From Calvatia gigantea (lineage: Eukaryota; Basidiomycota; Agaricomycetes; Agaricales; Lycoperdaceae): 64,000 nt of DNA. Made by a program: the position numbers and the translations under genes. Every line of letters starts with the position of its first letter. Positions within the stretch are counted from its first letter, which is position 1. The notes under the pieces were generated by a model that had not been told where the DNA came from, searched no databases, and saw only the letters and a list, made by a program, of their open reading frames with translations. This document shows positions 37,310 through 48,900 of this stretch, piece by piece. The stretch is from assembly GCA_025093985.1 (NCBI GenBank), contig JACAAK010000006.1:1860001-1924000 (forward strand). The letters are read 5' to 3'.

Positions 37310-38677
37310 GACTTCAGCAAGATTGCAGGGCCACTGAACAAGCTCAAGGGGGCAACTGCTTGGGAATGAAGTCAAGAACACCAAATCTCATTCAACAAGC
37401 TAAAGAAATACATCACTGAAGAACCAGTCCTGACACTGCCGCAAAGACAGGGCCAATTTTGAGTAGAAGTTGATGCATCAGATTACGCATTAGGAGGTGT
37501 ACTATTACAGCTACAAAACGACAAGTGGCACCTGATTGCCTTCACATCATGAACACTATCACTGGCCAAACACAACTATGAGATTTATGACAAAGAATTG
37601 TTGGCCATTGTCCACACACTGAAAGAGTGGAGACACTACCTACTAGACACAGAAGAAAAATTTGAAATCTGGACCAACCACAAAAACCTGAAGTACTACT
37701 GGAAGCCACAAAAACTAAACAGCTGCCAAGCCCAATGGTATTTGTGACTACAGGACTATGATTTCACCTTATGACATGTGCCGGGGAAGACAAACACAAA
37801 AGCTGATCTATTGTCTCGAATCTACCAAGTGCTAGAAGAACAGGAGGACAAGCTAGTCACCATGATCAGAGAGAACTGGTTGCAGGTGGAAAACAATGAC
37901 AAAACAGTCCTGTTGCGAGCAGAACTGTTCCTCAAGCCGACATTCCTGAAAAAAATATGCAAAGAGCCTCGACAAGAGACAGCAGTCCTCATGGAGCTAC
38001 AAAAAAAGAAGCCAGAATTTACAGAACACGAAGGGATAATCTATAAACAGAACAGTGCATATATACCACCAAACTAGAAACTATGGGAGGAAGTCCTGCA
38101 ACAGTATCATGATATCCCAGACATGGGGTACCCCGGCCAACACAGAATGATGGAACTAATTGCTCGCAACTATTGGTGGCCAACAATGTGTAAAGATATG
38201 AAAAAGTACATTCAGGGATGCCAAGCTTGTCAGAGAAGCAAGACGAGGACAGTGCTTCTTACATCACCACTACACCCCCTCCCAATACCAAATGGACCTT
38301 CAGAAGAAATCAGCATTGACATCATCGGGCCACTACCAGAATCAAAAGGGAAGAATGCAATACTAGTCATCATTGATTGCTTCACAAAAATGATACAACT
38401 AACAGTGACAACAACAGATGTTTCATCCAAAGATATAGCACAAATCTACTGAGATGAAATATGGAAACTATACGGACTACCAAGGAAAGTACTCAGTGAC
38501 CAAGGACCCCAGTTTGCATCAGAATTCACCAAAGAACTATTCAGAGGACTTGGTATAGAACAAAATCTATCAACAGCATACCACCTGCAAACAGATGGAC
38601 AAACTGAATGTATCAACTGAGAGGTAGAAACTTACATCCACCTGTATTGCAATTATGACCAAGACAACTGGGCAGAA
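37310..38677 (+). pseudogene. Ty3/gypsy pol fragment C1 (RT end to integrase)
   Basis: Translation shows RNase H (VDASDYALGGVLL, YDKELLAIVHTLKEWRHYL), the integrase zinc finger region (HDIPDMGYPGQHRMMEL) and the integrase core up to YCNYDQDNWAE, where C2's LTR interrupts it. Many in-frame stops occur, mostly TGA, at conserved Arg or Trp positions. The same TGA positions recur in C4. Confidence 0.85.
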
Positions 38678-38985
38678 TGTATTGTGAACTTTCGCCTATT
38701 CTTACTTGCTCCATACTTGTCTGCATTCTACTCCATCTTGTACCTGTTTCACCTATTCTAGTCCAGCGATCTCCAGGTATTAACCCCAGTAACTACTGTG
38801 CCATTGTCAACGGACATTTCATGAAGTCATCTCCATCTGCTCAACCAGATGCCTATTGTATTTAAGTGTATATACATACTCCTGTATTCTGTACACTTAA
38901 CCATCTCTTGTCCTCTTTCCCTTACTCACCTTCAAGTCTTAGCCTAAGTTGCAACCTGAGGTTTACTCAGACTAAGGTTGTAACA
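38678..38985 (+). repeat. 5' LTR of element C2
   Basis: 308 bp, TGTATTGTGAAC...GGTTGTAACA. TATTTAAG is at 38859-38866 and ACACTTAACCA at 38893-38903; the latter is exactly complementary to the PBS at 38988-38998. Confidence 0.82.
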
Positions 38986-38987
38986 TT

Positions 38988-38998
38988 TGGTTAAGTGT
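38988..38998 (+). promoter_or_regulatory. primer-binding site of C2, self-priming type
   Basis: TGGTTAAGTGT, 3 nt after the LTR. Its reverse complement ACACTTAACCA is present exactly in the LTR 34 nt downstream of the TATA-like motif, 11 of 11 positions. Confidence 0.7.
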
Positions 38999-39063
38999 CC
39001 CACCTCACCTTGCAAGGAGTAGGCTGAAACAGGCCTGAACAGGAGCAACCCAAGAGCTAGTAT

Positions 39064-41499
39064 ATGAGCTCAAACCCAGATGAATACAGAGAACCAAATC
39101 TCAAAGTCACTGATGATGAATCTGAGACATCAGATGAAGAAGAAACAGGGAACCCCAAACTACCTGAAGAACCAACCGGAGAAATGCACGGTGAACCAGG
39201 AGCAAACCCAGCAGAAGAAGAAGTCTTATCAGAACTTCTAAACAAACTTGACCTAGCAGAGGAAGAGTTAGTCCATCAGGAGAAATCAGACGAATTAAGC
39301 TCAGACGAAACAGAATCAGAAACTGACTCTGACATGACTGACAATGCAGTAGTACCTGCAACAATGCCCAGTGGGAAAGGCCTAGTGCCAGACCCAGGGT
39401 TTTTTGATGGCATCCGTTAAAGAGGCAGAAATAGAATAACTAAGTGTGATATGGATGTATGGCTTAGATTAAGCTGACAGAATAGATTTTTAAAGATTTC
39501 TGCACAAGGCAAGTTCGTGGGGAGGCAATCTGACAATATAAGGGACAATTCCACAAAATAACGTGAAACAATGATGCGTAGAGAACACTAGAATAGCTAA
39601 CTACCTTTGCTAAGAAGAGCAAAGCCAAGTTACACTGTAAAAAGCGCAACTCACGTCCCTTATCTAAGAAGTTAACAAGACACAGAACCTCAGGTACTCC
39701 CTAAGATTCACCCTTATCAAGTCAACGACCAGAAGTGCACTGTCCTACACTTGTGATACTCCAAGTACCAGGGTGTAGCGATGCAATATGCTCTTAATCT
39801 AGGCTCACTTCGCAAGTAAGCTGAGGTCTTCTTCTTAGATTACAAAGGTCTCAACCTTAGCTCAAGTCACTTAATCCAGTTAATCTCAAAAGAACTTATT
39901 ACTTTGCTTCGCCCAGGCACAATAGATCGCTTTTCACTGTGCTCTGAAGGCTGGGCAATGGCTAGTAGGTTCCTTGCCACATCTGACACCTCAGAGGGGG
40001 TTTATATATTATTTGGGTGCGCGTTATGACGAGACAATGATTACACAACTAGGAACATATTATCAAGCAAGGTACAAACTGGTAGATTAGATCACATGCC
40101 AAGAGAGCCGCAACCTGTTAGATTAGTGAAACATTGGAAATACAGAAGGATTCCGGGTATCCGTTTGTTCCGGGCTGTGTTTTAGTCTGTTTTCTGGGTC
40201 TGCATTCTTCTCTAAATATGTAGAACATCTAAGATTTCGGACATCGCGTGAACTGTTCTCCTACACATCCCTAGGGATTGTATACGAACACATTCATACG
40301 TGTCATTAGTACTGAGCGATGTTCGTTAATCTAGTGATGGTGGTATTTCCTTGTGAACACGCCGATCATCCTTTTAGATTAAGTGCGTCAGACTTATTTC
40401 CCAAGTCAAGGCTCATTGGAGGGGTCCCATAGCTCTGTATAGATGCATTGGAATGGTTTTACCACCTGGTCCGGCCAGAATCATGACTGGTCATATAGTA
40501 CACTGTTAGAATTGCTTTTTGTTAAGCACAGTGGTCATCCCGTAGCTGCCGCTATCCATCATCAATGGCCATAGTGTTCTACAGTGATCGAGTACTCTTT
40601 TATTATACTGTTGGGCTCTTAGATTAGGTCGTACTACTACAGGAAGGTTTGATGCAATCATTAGATTAGGCTTGTATGCCTTAGATTAGCAATTTTCATG
40701 CGTGAAAATGGCTTTGCTGTTACACCGTACCAAGTTTGATGACTGGTGGAGAGCAATGACGCTCTTCATGAAGTTCAACAAGATAGTCTCAGCAGATGAC
40801 AAAGCCATAGCAGTCCTAGCTAGGCTATGAGGAGGAACTGCAGGAGCATACACAGCCATGAAAGCACCAGCCATCCTAGAATCTGAGGATTCAGTAGACT
40901 GGAAAGTCTTCTCCAAGGAATTTAGAAGGACTTTCTCAGACGATGCCTCAAACAGTAAGGCAGAATGGCAGATCAAAAAATTCAAACAAGGAAACCGAAA
41001 TACTGCTGACTACCTAATCGAATTTGAGGTTTTGAAAAGCAAAGCCAAGACCGATAGCAAGCATGCCATGTTCCTACTTAGGAAAAATGCCTGACAGGAC
41101 ATCATACATATGATCACTGGCTATCCACCTTCAGCCAGACCAGACACATATGCAGAATGGAAGGAAGCCATACTCTCTGTCGGACAAGGATATAAAGCAT
41201 CCAAGTATCACGGAGACAAGAAAACAAACACTGGCACCACCTATGGAGGAATAGGAGAGCCAATGGAGATAGGAAGCCGACACCACATTTTCAATGCCAA
41301 AGGGAAACCTAAATGCTATAACTGCGGCATTTTTGGACATATGGCCAAAGATTGCAAGAAACCCAAGGGGTTAACTTGCTACAACTGCAGAAAGACAGGC
41401 CACATAGCAAAAGCCTGTACTGCACCAAAGAAGGTATAGATCCAAGGGGTAGAGGAGGTTAATGAAGAAAAGAAGGATTTTTCCAAAGACTCCAAGTAG
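39064..41499 (+). pseudogene. gag of element C2, interrupted
   Basis: It starts MSSNPDEYREPNLKVTDDE, is broken after FFDGI by the insertion 39418-40724, and resumes TKFDDWWRAMTLFMKFNK. Two CCHC knuckles follow (CYNCGIFGHMAKDC, CYNCRKTGHIAKAC; the second has Arg for Gly). There is a TGA in the capsid region (LARL*GGTAGAY), another TGA after LRKNA, and a TAG after APKKV. It ends TAG 41497-41499. Confidence 0.85.
39418..40724. mobile_element. 1.3-kb non-coding insertion with TTAGATTA repeats
   Basis: It splits C2 gag between Gly-Thr and Arg-Thr-Lys codons, with CCGT on both sides (39414-39417 and 40725-40728). Exact TTAGATTA occurs at 39464, 39835, 40118, 40374, 40619, 40661 and 40681. A hairpin, GCAATTTTCA TGCG TGAAAATGGC, lies at 40689-40712, 12 bp before the right end. 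No clear terminal inverted repeat or ORF was found. It is probably a non-autonomous DNA transposon; the class is uncertain. Confidence 0.6.
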
Positions 41500-42614
41500 G
41501 CACTACCTTGAGAGTCAGAAAGCTTGTATCTAGGATATCAGACAAATTCTACACGATTCCTCAGAGAAGAAAGCATGAACTAAACCTAAAAGGAAAAATA
41601 CAAACAGTGGAGAAGGAAATAACAGTGGACATGATTGTCGACTCAGGGTGTACGACCAGCAGCATCAGCAAAAAACTGGTAGATGAAGAAAAACTCCCCA
41701 CTTGAAAATTGGAACAACAGATCTTAGTACTAAATGTGGATGGGACACCAAATCAGGGCGGAAAAGTAATGGAAATGGCCACAATTGACATAGACATCCA
41801 AGGACACAAAGAACAGATCGAAGCATCAGTCATACAACTACAAGACCATACAGAGGTATTTCTAGGACATGACTGGCTGGTCAAACACAACCCGGAAGTA
41901 GATTGGAACAATGGAGAAATCAAATTCACCCAGTGCCCACAGAACTGCCAATTCCCCCACCGAAACATTTCCATTACAGAAAAGATATGAAGCATGGCCA
42001 CTACAGAAGATTTATGGGAAGAAGAAGATGAACCAGACCCAACCAAACTGGAGGATTTACTAGACTATGTACAACCATTCATGCATCTGTTCAACAAAAC
42101 AATGTTCAACAAACTCCCAGAACAAACTGAATAGGATCATGAAATAATCCTAACTGAGGATGCCCCGAAAGAAATAAGTGCAGGGACTTACAACATGATG
42201 GTCAAAGAACAGGACGAGCTCAAAGCATTTATCAAGGAGAACCTAGAATCAGGACAAATACGGCCATCAAAATCCCCATATGCAGCACCAACCTTTTTCA
42301 TTCCCAAGAAGGACAGATCAAAAAGATTAATTCAGGATTATAGGTGATTAAACAATGTGGTAATCAAGGACAAAACACCACTGCCAAGAATTGGTGAAGT
42401 AATTGACAAACTTGGAAAGGCCAAGTATTTCAACAAGCTCGACATCATCTGGGGATATAACAATGTTAGAATCAAGGAAGGAGACAAATAGAAAGCTGTG
42501 TTTCTCACCAATGAAGGGCTCTTTGAGCCAACAGTCATGTATTTTGGACTCAGCAACTCACCGGGAACCTTCTCCAGAATAATGACAAGCATCTTCTGTG
42601 ATCTACTGCAGAAT
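41480..42614 (+). pseudogene. pol of element C2 (protease to mid RT)
   Basis: Protease has VDSGCTTSSISKKLVDEEK, then FLGHDWLVKHNPEVDW. RT begins FFIPKKD.SKRLIQDYR and runs through DIIWGYNNVRIKEGD to SNSPGTFSRIM. Several stops (TGA, TAG) lie at conserved codons. It is truncated at an inverted junction at 42614/42615. Confidence 0.83.
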
Positions 42615-43047
42615 GGGAGGGAGGAGATTCTGGTGGGTGTGGGGTGAATGAGGGAGTCAATAGCAATACAGTTGGATTGGGTGGCAGGCATGTTTGTTTA
42701 GTTTCTCTGTCTGGGTTGTTTGTTTAATGCTTTTTTGTGTTTTCTGCCCCCTCTTTTATGGGTATCCTCCAGATGCCTTTTTAGGTAGTCTCTTATGGCA
42801 TCTTTTGCATTTTCCAAATTGGACTCCACTGTCCACATATCTTCTTCATTGCTGTATCTCTTCTAGTGGACCAGGAATTGATAACCCCTTCCTTGTTTTC
42901 GTTGTCTGCGGATCTCTTCCACTTTGTACTCTTCTTCATTGTTGATGATCACTGGGTCAGGCACTGATGGTTGTTTTTGACTTGGGAACTCTGCCTGGTG
43001 TACTGGTGTCAGAAGCTGTTTGTTGAATACATCATGGATGGCCCATC
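42615..43047 (-). pseudogene. element C3, pol C-terminus and ORF3 start
   Basis: Read on the minus strand, 43047 to about 42700 gives HDVFNKQLLTPVHQAEFPSQ and a chromodomain (YQFLVH, EDMWTVESNLENAKDAI); ORF3 then starts at 42691 (MPATQSNCIAIDSLIHP) and is cut at 42615. This is the part of C3 left of the A2 insertion. Confidence 0.82.
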
Positions 43048-43354
43048 TGTTACGACCTTAGTCGGTTTAGACCTCAGGTTGCAGCTCTGGCTAAGTCTTG
43101 AGGGTGAGTAAGGGAAAGAGAACAGAAGATGGTTAAGCGTACCGAATACAGCAGGGTGTATGTACACTTAAATATGTCTAAGGTCATCCGGTTGAACGGA
43201 TGGAGTAACTACATGAAACGTCCGGTTAAAGCATGGTAGTTGGTATGAGTCATATCTCGGAGAATGCTGGACTAGAATAACTGAAACAGGCACGCAGATA
43301 GTTGGGAATGTAGAATAGCACGGAATTCGTTATGATCGGTGGAAACTCATAACA
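43048..43354 (-). repeat. 3' LTR of element A2
   Basis: 307 bp; on the plus strand TGTTACGACC...CTCATAACA. It is the partner of 50733-51039. Confidence 0.9.
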
Positions 43355-44065
43355 ATACCCTCCGATTAGACTTCATGCCTCAGGAAGTTCGTTGAACTCT
43401 CCATTGACTACAGCTACAGCGAGGGCCTTCTTGGTGGCTCCGATGAGGTACTTTCCTTCATTGGAGCATGCGAAGAAGATGGGCAAGTGGCTGCGGCCAT
43501 CTTGACGGATAGGGACTGGGACTCCGTTGAAGGGGAACTCGGTGATGGTCGAGTTGTCCCAGTAACTCTTGACTATTGCTCTCCAATAATGTTGGTCCTT
43601 TTCTTGGCCTGGTAGTACAGTGCAGAATCTTGTTGGTGGGAGAAAAACCGATACGATCTGTGGTGGGGTGATAGTCTTTATGAATCGTCGGAGTGCGTTG
43701 ACTTCCTCCTTCATTGAGACGGTGGTTTCTTCGTCCATGGGCGTGTCAGCCCATTTGGCTGGTGGGGAATGGATGGTGGTGTGTAGGTCGGTGAGAGTGA
43801 TTCCGATGTGTGTAACAAGTTGGTCGATGTCTGGATCTTCTGTGGTTTTGTCACGTCCTAGCAAGTTCATGGCGATGTCTGCGAGTTCTAAGAAGATGTC
43901 GGCGATATCGAGGTGGTTGAATACCTCTAGAGCGAGGTCAACATGGCTCTGAAGGCTGTGAACCTGGTTTTGTTCACTGGGTGTAAGGGTGGATAATTCT
44001 AATGCGCGGAAGATGGCGGGGATATGCTGGCTTGTAGAGGATGATGTGTTGGTGAACCCGGTGTA

Positions 44066-44277
44066 CAGTAAGGGACAAAACCGTTCCAATGTTTTGAACT
44101 TTTCAGAAGATCAGCTCATAACTCAAGGACTACTGTGGCTGTGCACTTCCTAATTTAATTGTAGATAGTCCAGTATCTTATCTAATCATATGCAAAGTAT
44201 GATTATGTAATCCTTTGTTTTGGGGGAGTTATTAATTAATTAATATTTTAAGTACATTGGAACAGTTTTGTCCCTCT
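44066..44277 (+). repeat. left terminal inverted repeat of the Tc1 element
   Basis: 212 bp. The outer 44071-44092 (AGGGACAAAACCGTTCCAAT...) recurs inverted at its inner end (44254-44275), so each TIR can itself fold back. Confidence 0.88.
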
Positions 44278-44415
44278 CAAATTCTGAGCACATGACTTCG
44301 TTTATTGCAATCAAATAAATACAAATAAAATCATGTGACCATGTAGGGTGATGTATAAATGGATGTGCTTATTCTCAGGTGCAAATTAACTCCCCCACTA
44401 TACCTTTACAACTAT

Positions 44416-45432
44416 ATGCGCTCTCTTTCCTCTACTCAGACCAATAGAGTCCTCTCTTACCTGGACCAAGGGAAATCTGCTCATCATATTGCTTCTATTA
44501 CTGGTCTGGGAGTCAGTACTATTTCTAGGATTCGCTCCAAACATAGATCAACACTTTCCAAATCTGTTGGTGGCCACCCATCTAAACTTTCTCCCTCTGA
44601 TATCCACTATTCTGTTCGCCTCATCACCTCTCGCAAGGCTGACAATGCCTCCCAAGTCACCAAATCACTTCAAAATGTTATTGCCCAGCCTGTATCCACC
44701 AAAACAGTGCGCAGGGCACTCAGAGGAGCTGGAATGAAGGCTGTAGTCAAGCGGAAACGACCTAAACTTACTGCTGTCCATAGGAGGAAAAGGTTGGAGT
44801 GGGCAGAAGCACATGTTAACTGGACCCTGGAGGACTGGAAGAGGGTTATTTGGACAGATGAGTCCAAAATCAATCGGTTTGGATCAGATGGAAGGGTTTG
44901 GGTATGGAAAAAGGCAGGAGAGGGGCTGAATGATAGATTGGTTGAGGGAACAGTCAAGTTTGGTGGAGGAAATGTGATGATCTGGGGTTGTATGCTGTGG
45001 GATGGAGTGGGGTTTGCCACTAAAATTGAAGGGAAGATGGATGCTGACCTTTATGTTCAAATTTTGGGGGATGAACTAAAGAGGAGCATCAGGTGGTATG
45101 GGAAGAATGAGGAGGATATGGTCTTCCAACAGGACAATGACCCCAAACACAAGAGCAAAAAGGCTACAAACTGGCTAGATGAGTCTGAATTGGAGGTTAT
45201 GGTATGGCCCCCACAGTCTCCAGACCTTAATCCCATTGAACATCTCTGGACTCACCTCAAGAATAAGCTGGGAGAGTATGATACTCCTCCTGATAGCATG
45301 AATACCCTATGGGAGAGGATACAAAAGGAGTGGGATGACATAGAACCAGAAGTGTGTCAGAATCTGATAGAGAGTATGCCTAGGAGGGTCCAGGCAGTTT
45401 TACAGGCCAAGGGAGCTTATACCAGGTACTAG
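44416..45432 (+). CDS. Tc1-like DDE transposase
   Basis: 338 residues from MRSLSSTQTNRVLSYLDQGK; an in-frame ATG at 44359 would add 19 residues, but the shorter start fits the family better. The N-terminus has a helix-turn-helix (SAHHIASITGLGVSTISRI), then a second one (VSTKTVRRALRGAGM). The catalytic domain shows VIWTDESKINRFGSDG (first Asp), VFQQDNDPKHKSKKA (second Asp) and PPQSPDLNPIEHLW (Glu, 34 residues after the second Asp region, DD34E type). The length is typical for Tc1 transposases, and there are no stops or frameshifts. It cuts and pastes at TA dinucleotides. It runs opposite to the host retroelement. Confidence 0.95.
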   Translation: MRSLSSTQTNRVLSYLDQGKSAHHIASITGLGVSTISRIRSKHRSTLSKSVGGHPSKLSPSDIHYSVRLITSRKADNASQVTKSLQNVIAQPVSTKTVRRALRGAGMKAVVKRKRPKLTAVHRRKRLEWAEAHVNWTLEDWKRVIWTDESKINRFGSDGRVWVWKKAGEGLNDRLVEGTVKFGGGNVMIWGCMLWDGVGFATKIEGKMDADLYVQILGDELKRSIRWYGKNEEDMVFQQDNDPKHKSKKATNWLDESELEVMVWPPQSPDLNPIEHLWTHLKNKLGEYDTPPDSMNTLWERIQKEWDDIEPEVCQNLIESMPRRVQAVLQAKGAYTRY

Positions 45433-45458
45433 AATACCCATTTTGTATATAAATTTCA

Positions 45459-45670
45459 AGAGGGACAAAACTGTTCCAATGCACTTAAAATATTAATTAA
45501 TTAATAACTCCCCTAAAACAAAGGATTACATAATCATACTTTGCATATGATTAGATAAGATACTGGACTATCTACAATTAAATTAGGAAGTGCACAGCCA
45601 CAGTAGTCCTTGAGATATGAGCTGATCTTCTGAGAAGTTCAAAACATTGGAACGGTTTTGTCCCTTACTG
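45459..45670 (-). repeat. right terminal inverted repeat of the Tc1 element
   Basis: 212 bp, the inverted partner of 44066-44277, ending CCCTTACTG next to TA. It has the same internal fold-back. Confidence 0.88.
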
Positions 45671-45972
45671 TACATGTCTGTGAAGGTGATACAAGCAGTG
45701 GTGAGGGTGATGTGACAGTTTACTGCGAGTCATTTGTTTTGGGCCGTGATTGTTTCCACTTCGTCGTTTGTGGCTTTGTTGACATCTTTGAGGAGGGCCT
45801 TGAGGAGTCCTTGTGCTGGGGACGGGGTGGTTGCGAGGTTATAACAGGTACCTTGGGGTGTGGGCACGTGGCTGTTGCCTGGTTTTGGGAGGGGGACTAA
45901 GGAGATCATGGTCAGGTTGGGGTGGACGAGGGAGTTGATAGAGATGCGGTTGGCTTGGGAGGACATGTTTGG

Positions 45973-48900
45973 CTAGTATTTCTGTTTGGGGGTTGACTTG
46001 GCTGATGGCTTTCTGGATTTCTTGCCCCCCTTTTTATAGGTATCCTCCAGATGCCTTTTGTGGTACTCCGTTATTGCATCTTGGGCGTTTTGCAAATTTG
46101 ACTCTGCTATCCACGTATCTTCTTCGTTGCTGTATCCTTTCCAGTGTATAAGGAATTGATATCCCCTTCCTTTTCATCATTTCCCTCAGACTTCTTCTAC
46201 TTCGTACTCTTCTTCGTTGTTGATGATCATTGGCTCGGGCGCTGGTGCTTCTTTCTGGATGTGGAATGATGCTTTCTGTGTCGGGGTTAACAGCTGTTCG
46301 TTGAATACATTGTGGATGGCCCATCCTTCTGGTATCGCTAGCTGATATGCCGCTTCTCCTATTTTTTCCTTAATTCGGAAAGGTCCATACCTTTTCTGGC
46401 CTAGCTTCTTTGATGGCTGATTGGTATGGATGTTGGTGTTTTCTAACCATACTTCATCGTTGATCTGGTATGTCTTTGTGTTCATTTTGCTGTTATCATG
46501 TGTCCGTTTCATCTTTTCTTGATATGATCGTAGTGTGGAAGCGGCGTTATTTCTTGTGTTTTGGAGCTGTTTTAGGAACTCCGTACTACTAGGGTTGTTC
46601 GTTGTTCCGTTTTCTTTTCCTTTCCAGGGGTGTCTGCCGTAGTTTAGGTAGAATGGTGTCGCCTGTGTGCCGCTGTGTTTCTTGTCGTTGTATTGGAATT
46701 CAGCTATGGGTAGCCATTTTGTCCAGTCGTTTTGGTCGTAGTTGCAGGATATCCTCAAGTATGTTTCGACCTCTCTGTTGATCCTTTCTGTTTGTCCATC
46801 GGTTTGTGGGTGGTAGGCCATTGACAGGTTTCGTTCTATCCCTAGTCCTTTGAATAGTTCGCCGGTGAATTCGGATGCAAACTGTGGTCCTCGGTCACTA
46901 AGGACTTTCCTCGGCATTCCGTGTAGCTTCCATATTTCATCCTGGTAGTGCTGTGCTAGTTCTTTTGAGGAAACATCTGTCCTTGTCGCTATGAGTCATA
47001 TCATTTTTGAGAATCAATCGACAATGACTAGGATGGCGTCCCTTCCCTCTGATTCGGGCAGTGGTCCAATGAGGTCAATGCTCACTTCTTCCCATGGACT
47101 GTTGGGGATGGAGAGCGGGTGTAGAGGCGTCTTCAGAGGTGTCCTGTGTGGCTTATTTCGTTGGCAACTCTGGCAGCCTCTGATGTACTTTTGAATGTCT
47201 GTTTGGATTGCCGGCCACCAGTAATCTCTGGTCACCAACTTGATCATTCAGTGTTGTCCCGGGTGCCCTGTGTTGGGAGCATCGTGGTATTGGTGTAGTA
47301 TTTCCTCTCTGAGTGCCGGTTCAGGTGGTACATACATGCTGGTATTTTTGTAGATTATTCCTTCATGTTCGGTGATGTCAGGGTCTTGGTCGTGTATTTT
47401 TTTGGTGATGGCTGTTTCTCTTCTTTTGTTCGCCTTGATTCGTTCTTTGATGGTAGGTTCCATAAATAGTTCGGCATGGAGTAGAATGGTTTCTTCCCAT
47501 GGTTCGTCGTCCTTTTTGCCCATCCACCAGGCATCTTGGATCATGGTGACTAGTTTTTCTTCTTCTTGGTCTGGTTCTTGGTAGATTCTGGAGAGGAGGT
47601 CTGCTTTTGTATTCGTTTTTCCTGGTATGTGGTGCAATATGAAATCGTAATCTTGTAGCCGTAGGTACCATCTTGCTTGTCGGCCGTTTAGTTTTTGGGG
47701 TTCCCTATAGTATTTCAGGTTCTCATGGTCAGTCCAGATTTCGAATTTCTCTTCTGTGTCCAGTAGGTAGTGTCGCCATTCTTTTAATGCATGTATGATG
47801 GCCAGCAACTCTTTGTCATAGATTTCGTAATTTTGTTCCGCCGGTGATAGTGTACGGGACGTGAATGCAATTGGGTGCCATTTCGAATTTTGTTCTTGTG
47901 AGAGTACTCCCCCTAATGCATAGTTCGATGCATCAACTTCTACTCGGAATTGACCTTCTCTTTGGGGCAGTGTTAGGGTGGGTTCTTCTGTGATTCGTTG
48001 TTTTAGTTCGTCGAATGCAGATTGTTGTTCTTCTCTCCATTCCCACTCTTCTGATCCTTTTAGTTTGTTCAATGGGGCTGCTATCTTGCTGAAGTTTTTT
48101 ATAAATTGGCGGTAGTAGTTGGCGAAACCGAGGAATCTTTCTACTCCTTTTTTGTTGTGCGGTTGGGGCCATTCTCATACCGATTTTACCTTTTCGGCCT
48201 CCATTTCGATGTGTCCATGTCCTACTGTTACTCCTAGCATTGGGATTTCTTTGGCGTCGAAAATGCATTTGGATCGTTTGAAGCATAGGTTGTGCTCGGC
48301 CGCTCTTTCTAGGAATCGGATCGTTCGTTCTTGCAGTTGTTCTTTGGTGTCACCTGGAATTGCAAAGTCGTCCATATAGTTTACTATATCTCCGTTGCAT
48401 AACAGATCTCGAAAGATGCTTGCCATCATTCTTGAGAACATTCCTGGCGAATTGCTGAGACCGAAGAACATTACTGTGGGTTCAAATAGTCCTTCGTTGG
48501 TTAGGAAGGCTGCTTTCCACTTGTCTCCTTCCTTGATGCGGACGTTGTTGTAGCCCCAAATGATGTCTAGTTTGTTGAAGTATTTGGCTTTTCCTAATTT
48601 GTCGATGACTTCTCTGATTCGAGGTAGTGGTGTTTTGTCTTTAACGACTACATTATTCAACCGTCGGTAGTCTTGAATGAGTTGTTTTGAGCCATCCTTT
48701 TTTGGAATGAAAAAGGTGGGTGCAGCGTATGGTGACTTCGACAGTCATATTCATCCTGACTCGAGGTTTTCTTTAACAAATGCTTTGAGTTCATCCTGCT
48801 CCTTGATCGTCATGTTGTAAGTTCCTGCGTTGATTTCTTTGGGTGCATCTTCTGTTAGGATTATCTCATGGTCCCATTCCGTTCATTCGGGTAGTTTGTC

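Larger units (their letters stand above)
38678..42614 (+). mobile_element. Ty3/gypsy element C2, 5' part only
   Basis: It has a 5' LTR (38678-38985), PBS, gag and pol through protease into the middle of RT, where it stops abruptly at 42614 (after LLQNG) and joins inverted C3 sequence. It is inserted into C1 integrase. Gag is split by a 1.3-kb insertion (39418-40724). Stops occur in gag and pol. Confidence 0.85.
44066..45670 (+). mobile_element. Tc1/mariner transposon, apparently intact
   Basis: 1605 bp, flanked by TA (44064-44065 and 45671-45672). The 212-bp terminal inverted repeats (44066-44277 and 45459-45670) begin CAGTAAGGGACAAAACCG and differ at about four positions. They enclose an uninterrupted transposase gene. 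Near-identical ends and an open frame point to recent insertion, after A2 was in place. Confidence 0.93.
43373..45966 (-). pseudogene. ORF3 of element A2, split by a Tc1 element
   Basis: The N-terminal part lies at 45966-45673 (MSSQANRISINSLVHPNLTM, one TGA after AQNK) and the C-terminal part at 44063-43373 (GFTNTSSSTSQHIPAIFRAL to NGEFNELPEA). The Tc1 element sits at a TA between Met-Tyr and Thr-Gly codons. Apart from the TGA and the insertion the frame is open over its whole length and close to A1 ORF3. Confidence 0.85.

Noticed and set aside
39418..40724. Helitron
   Set aside because: A hairpin lies near the right end, but there is no CTRR terminus, and CCGT flanks both sides, which does not fit insertion without duplication.
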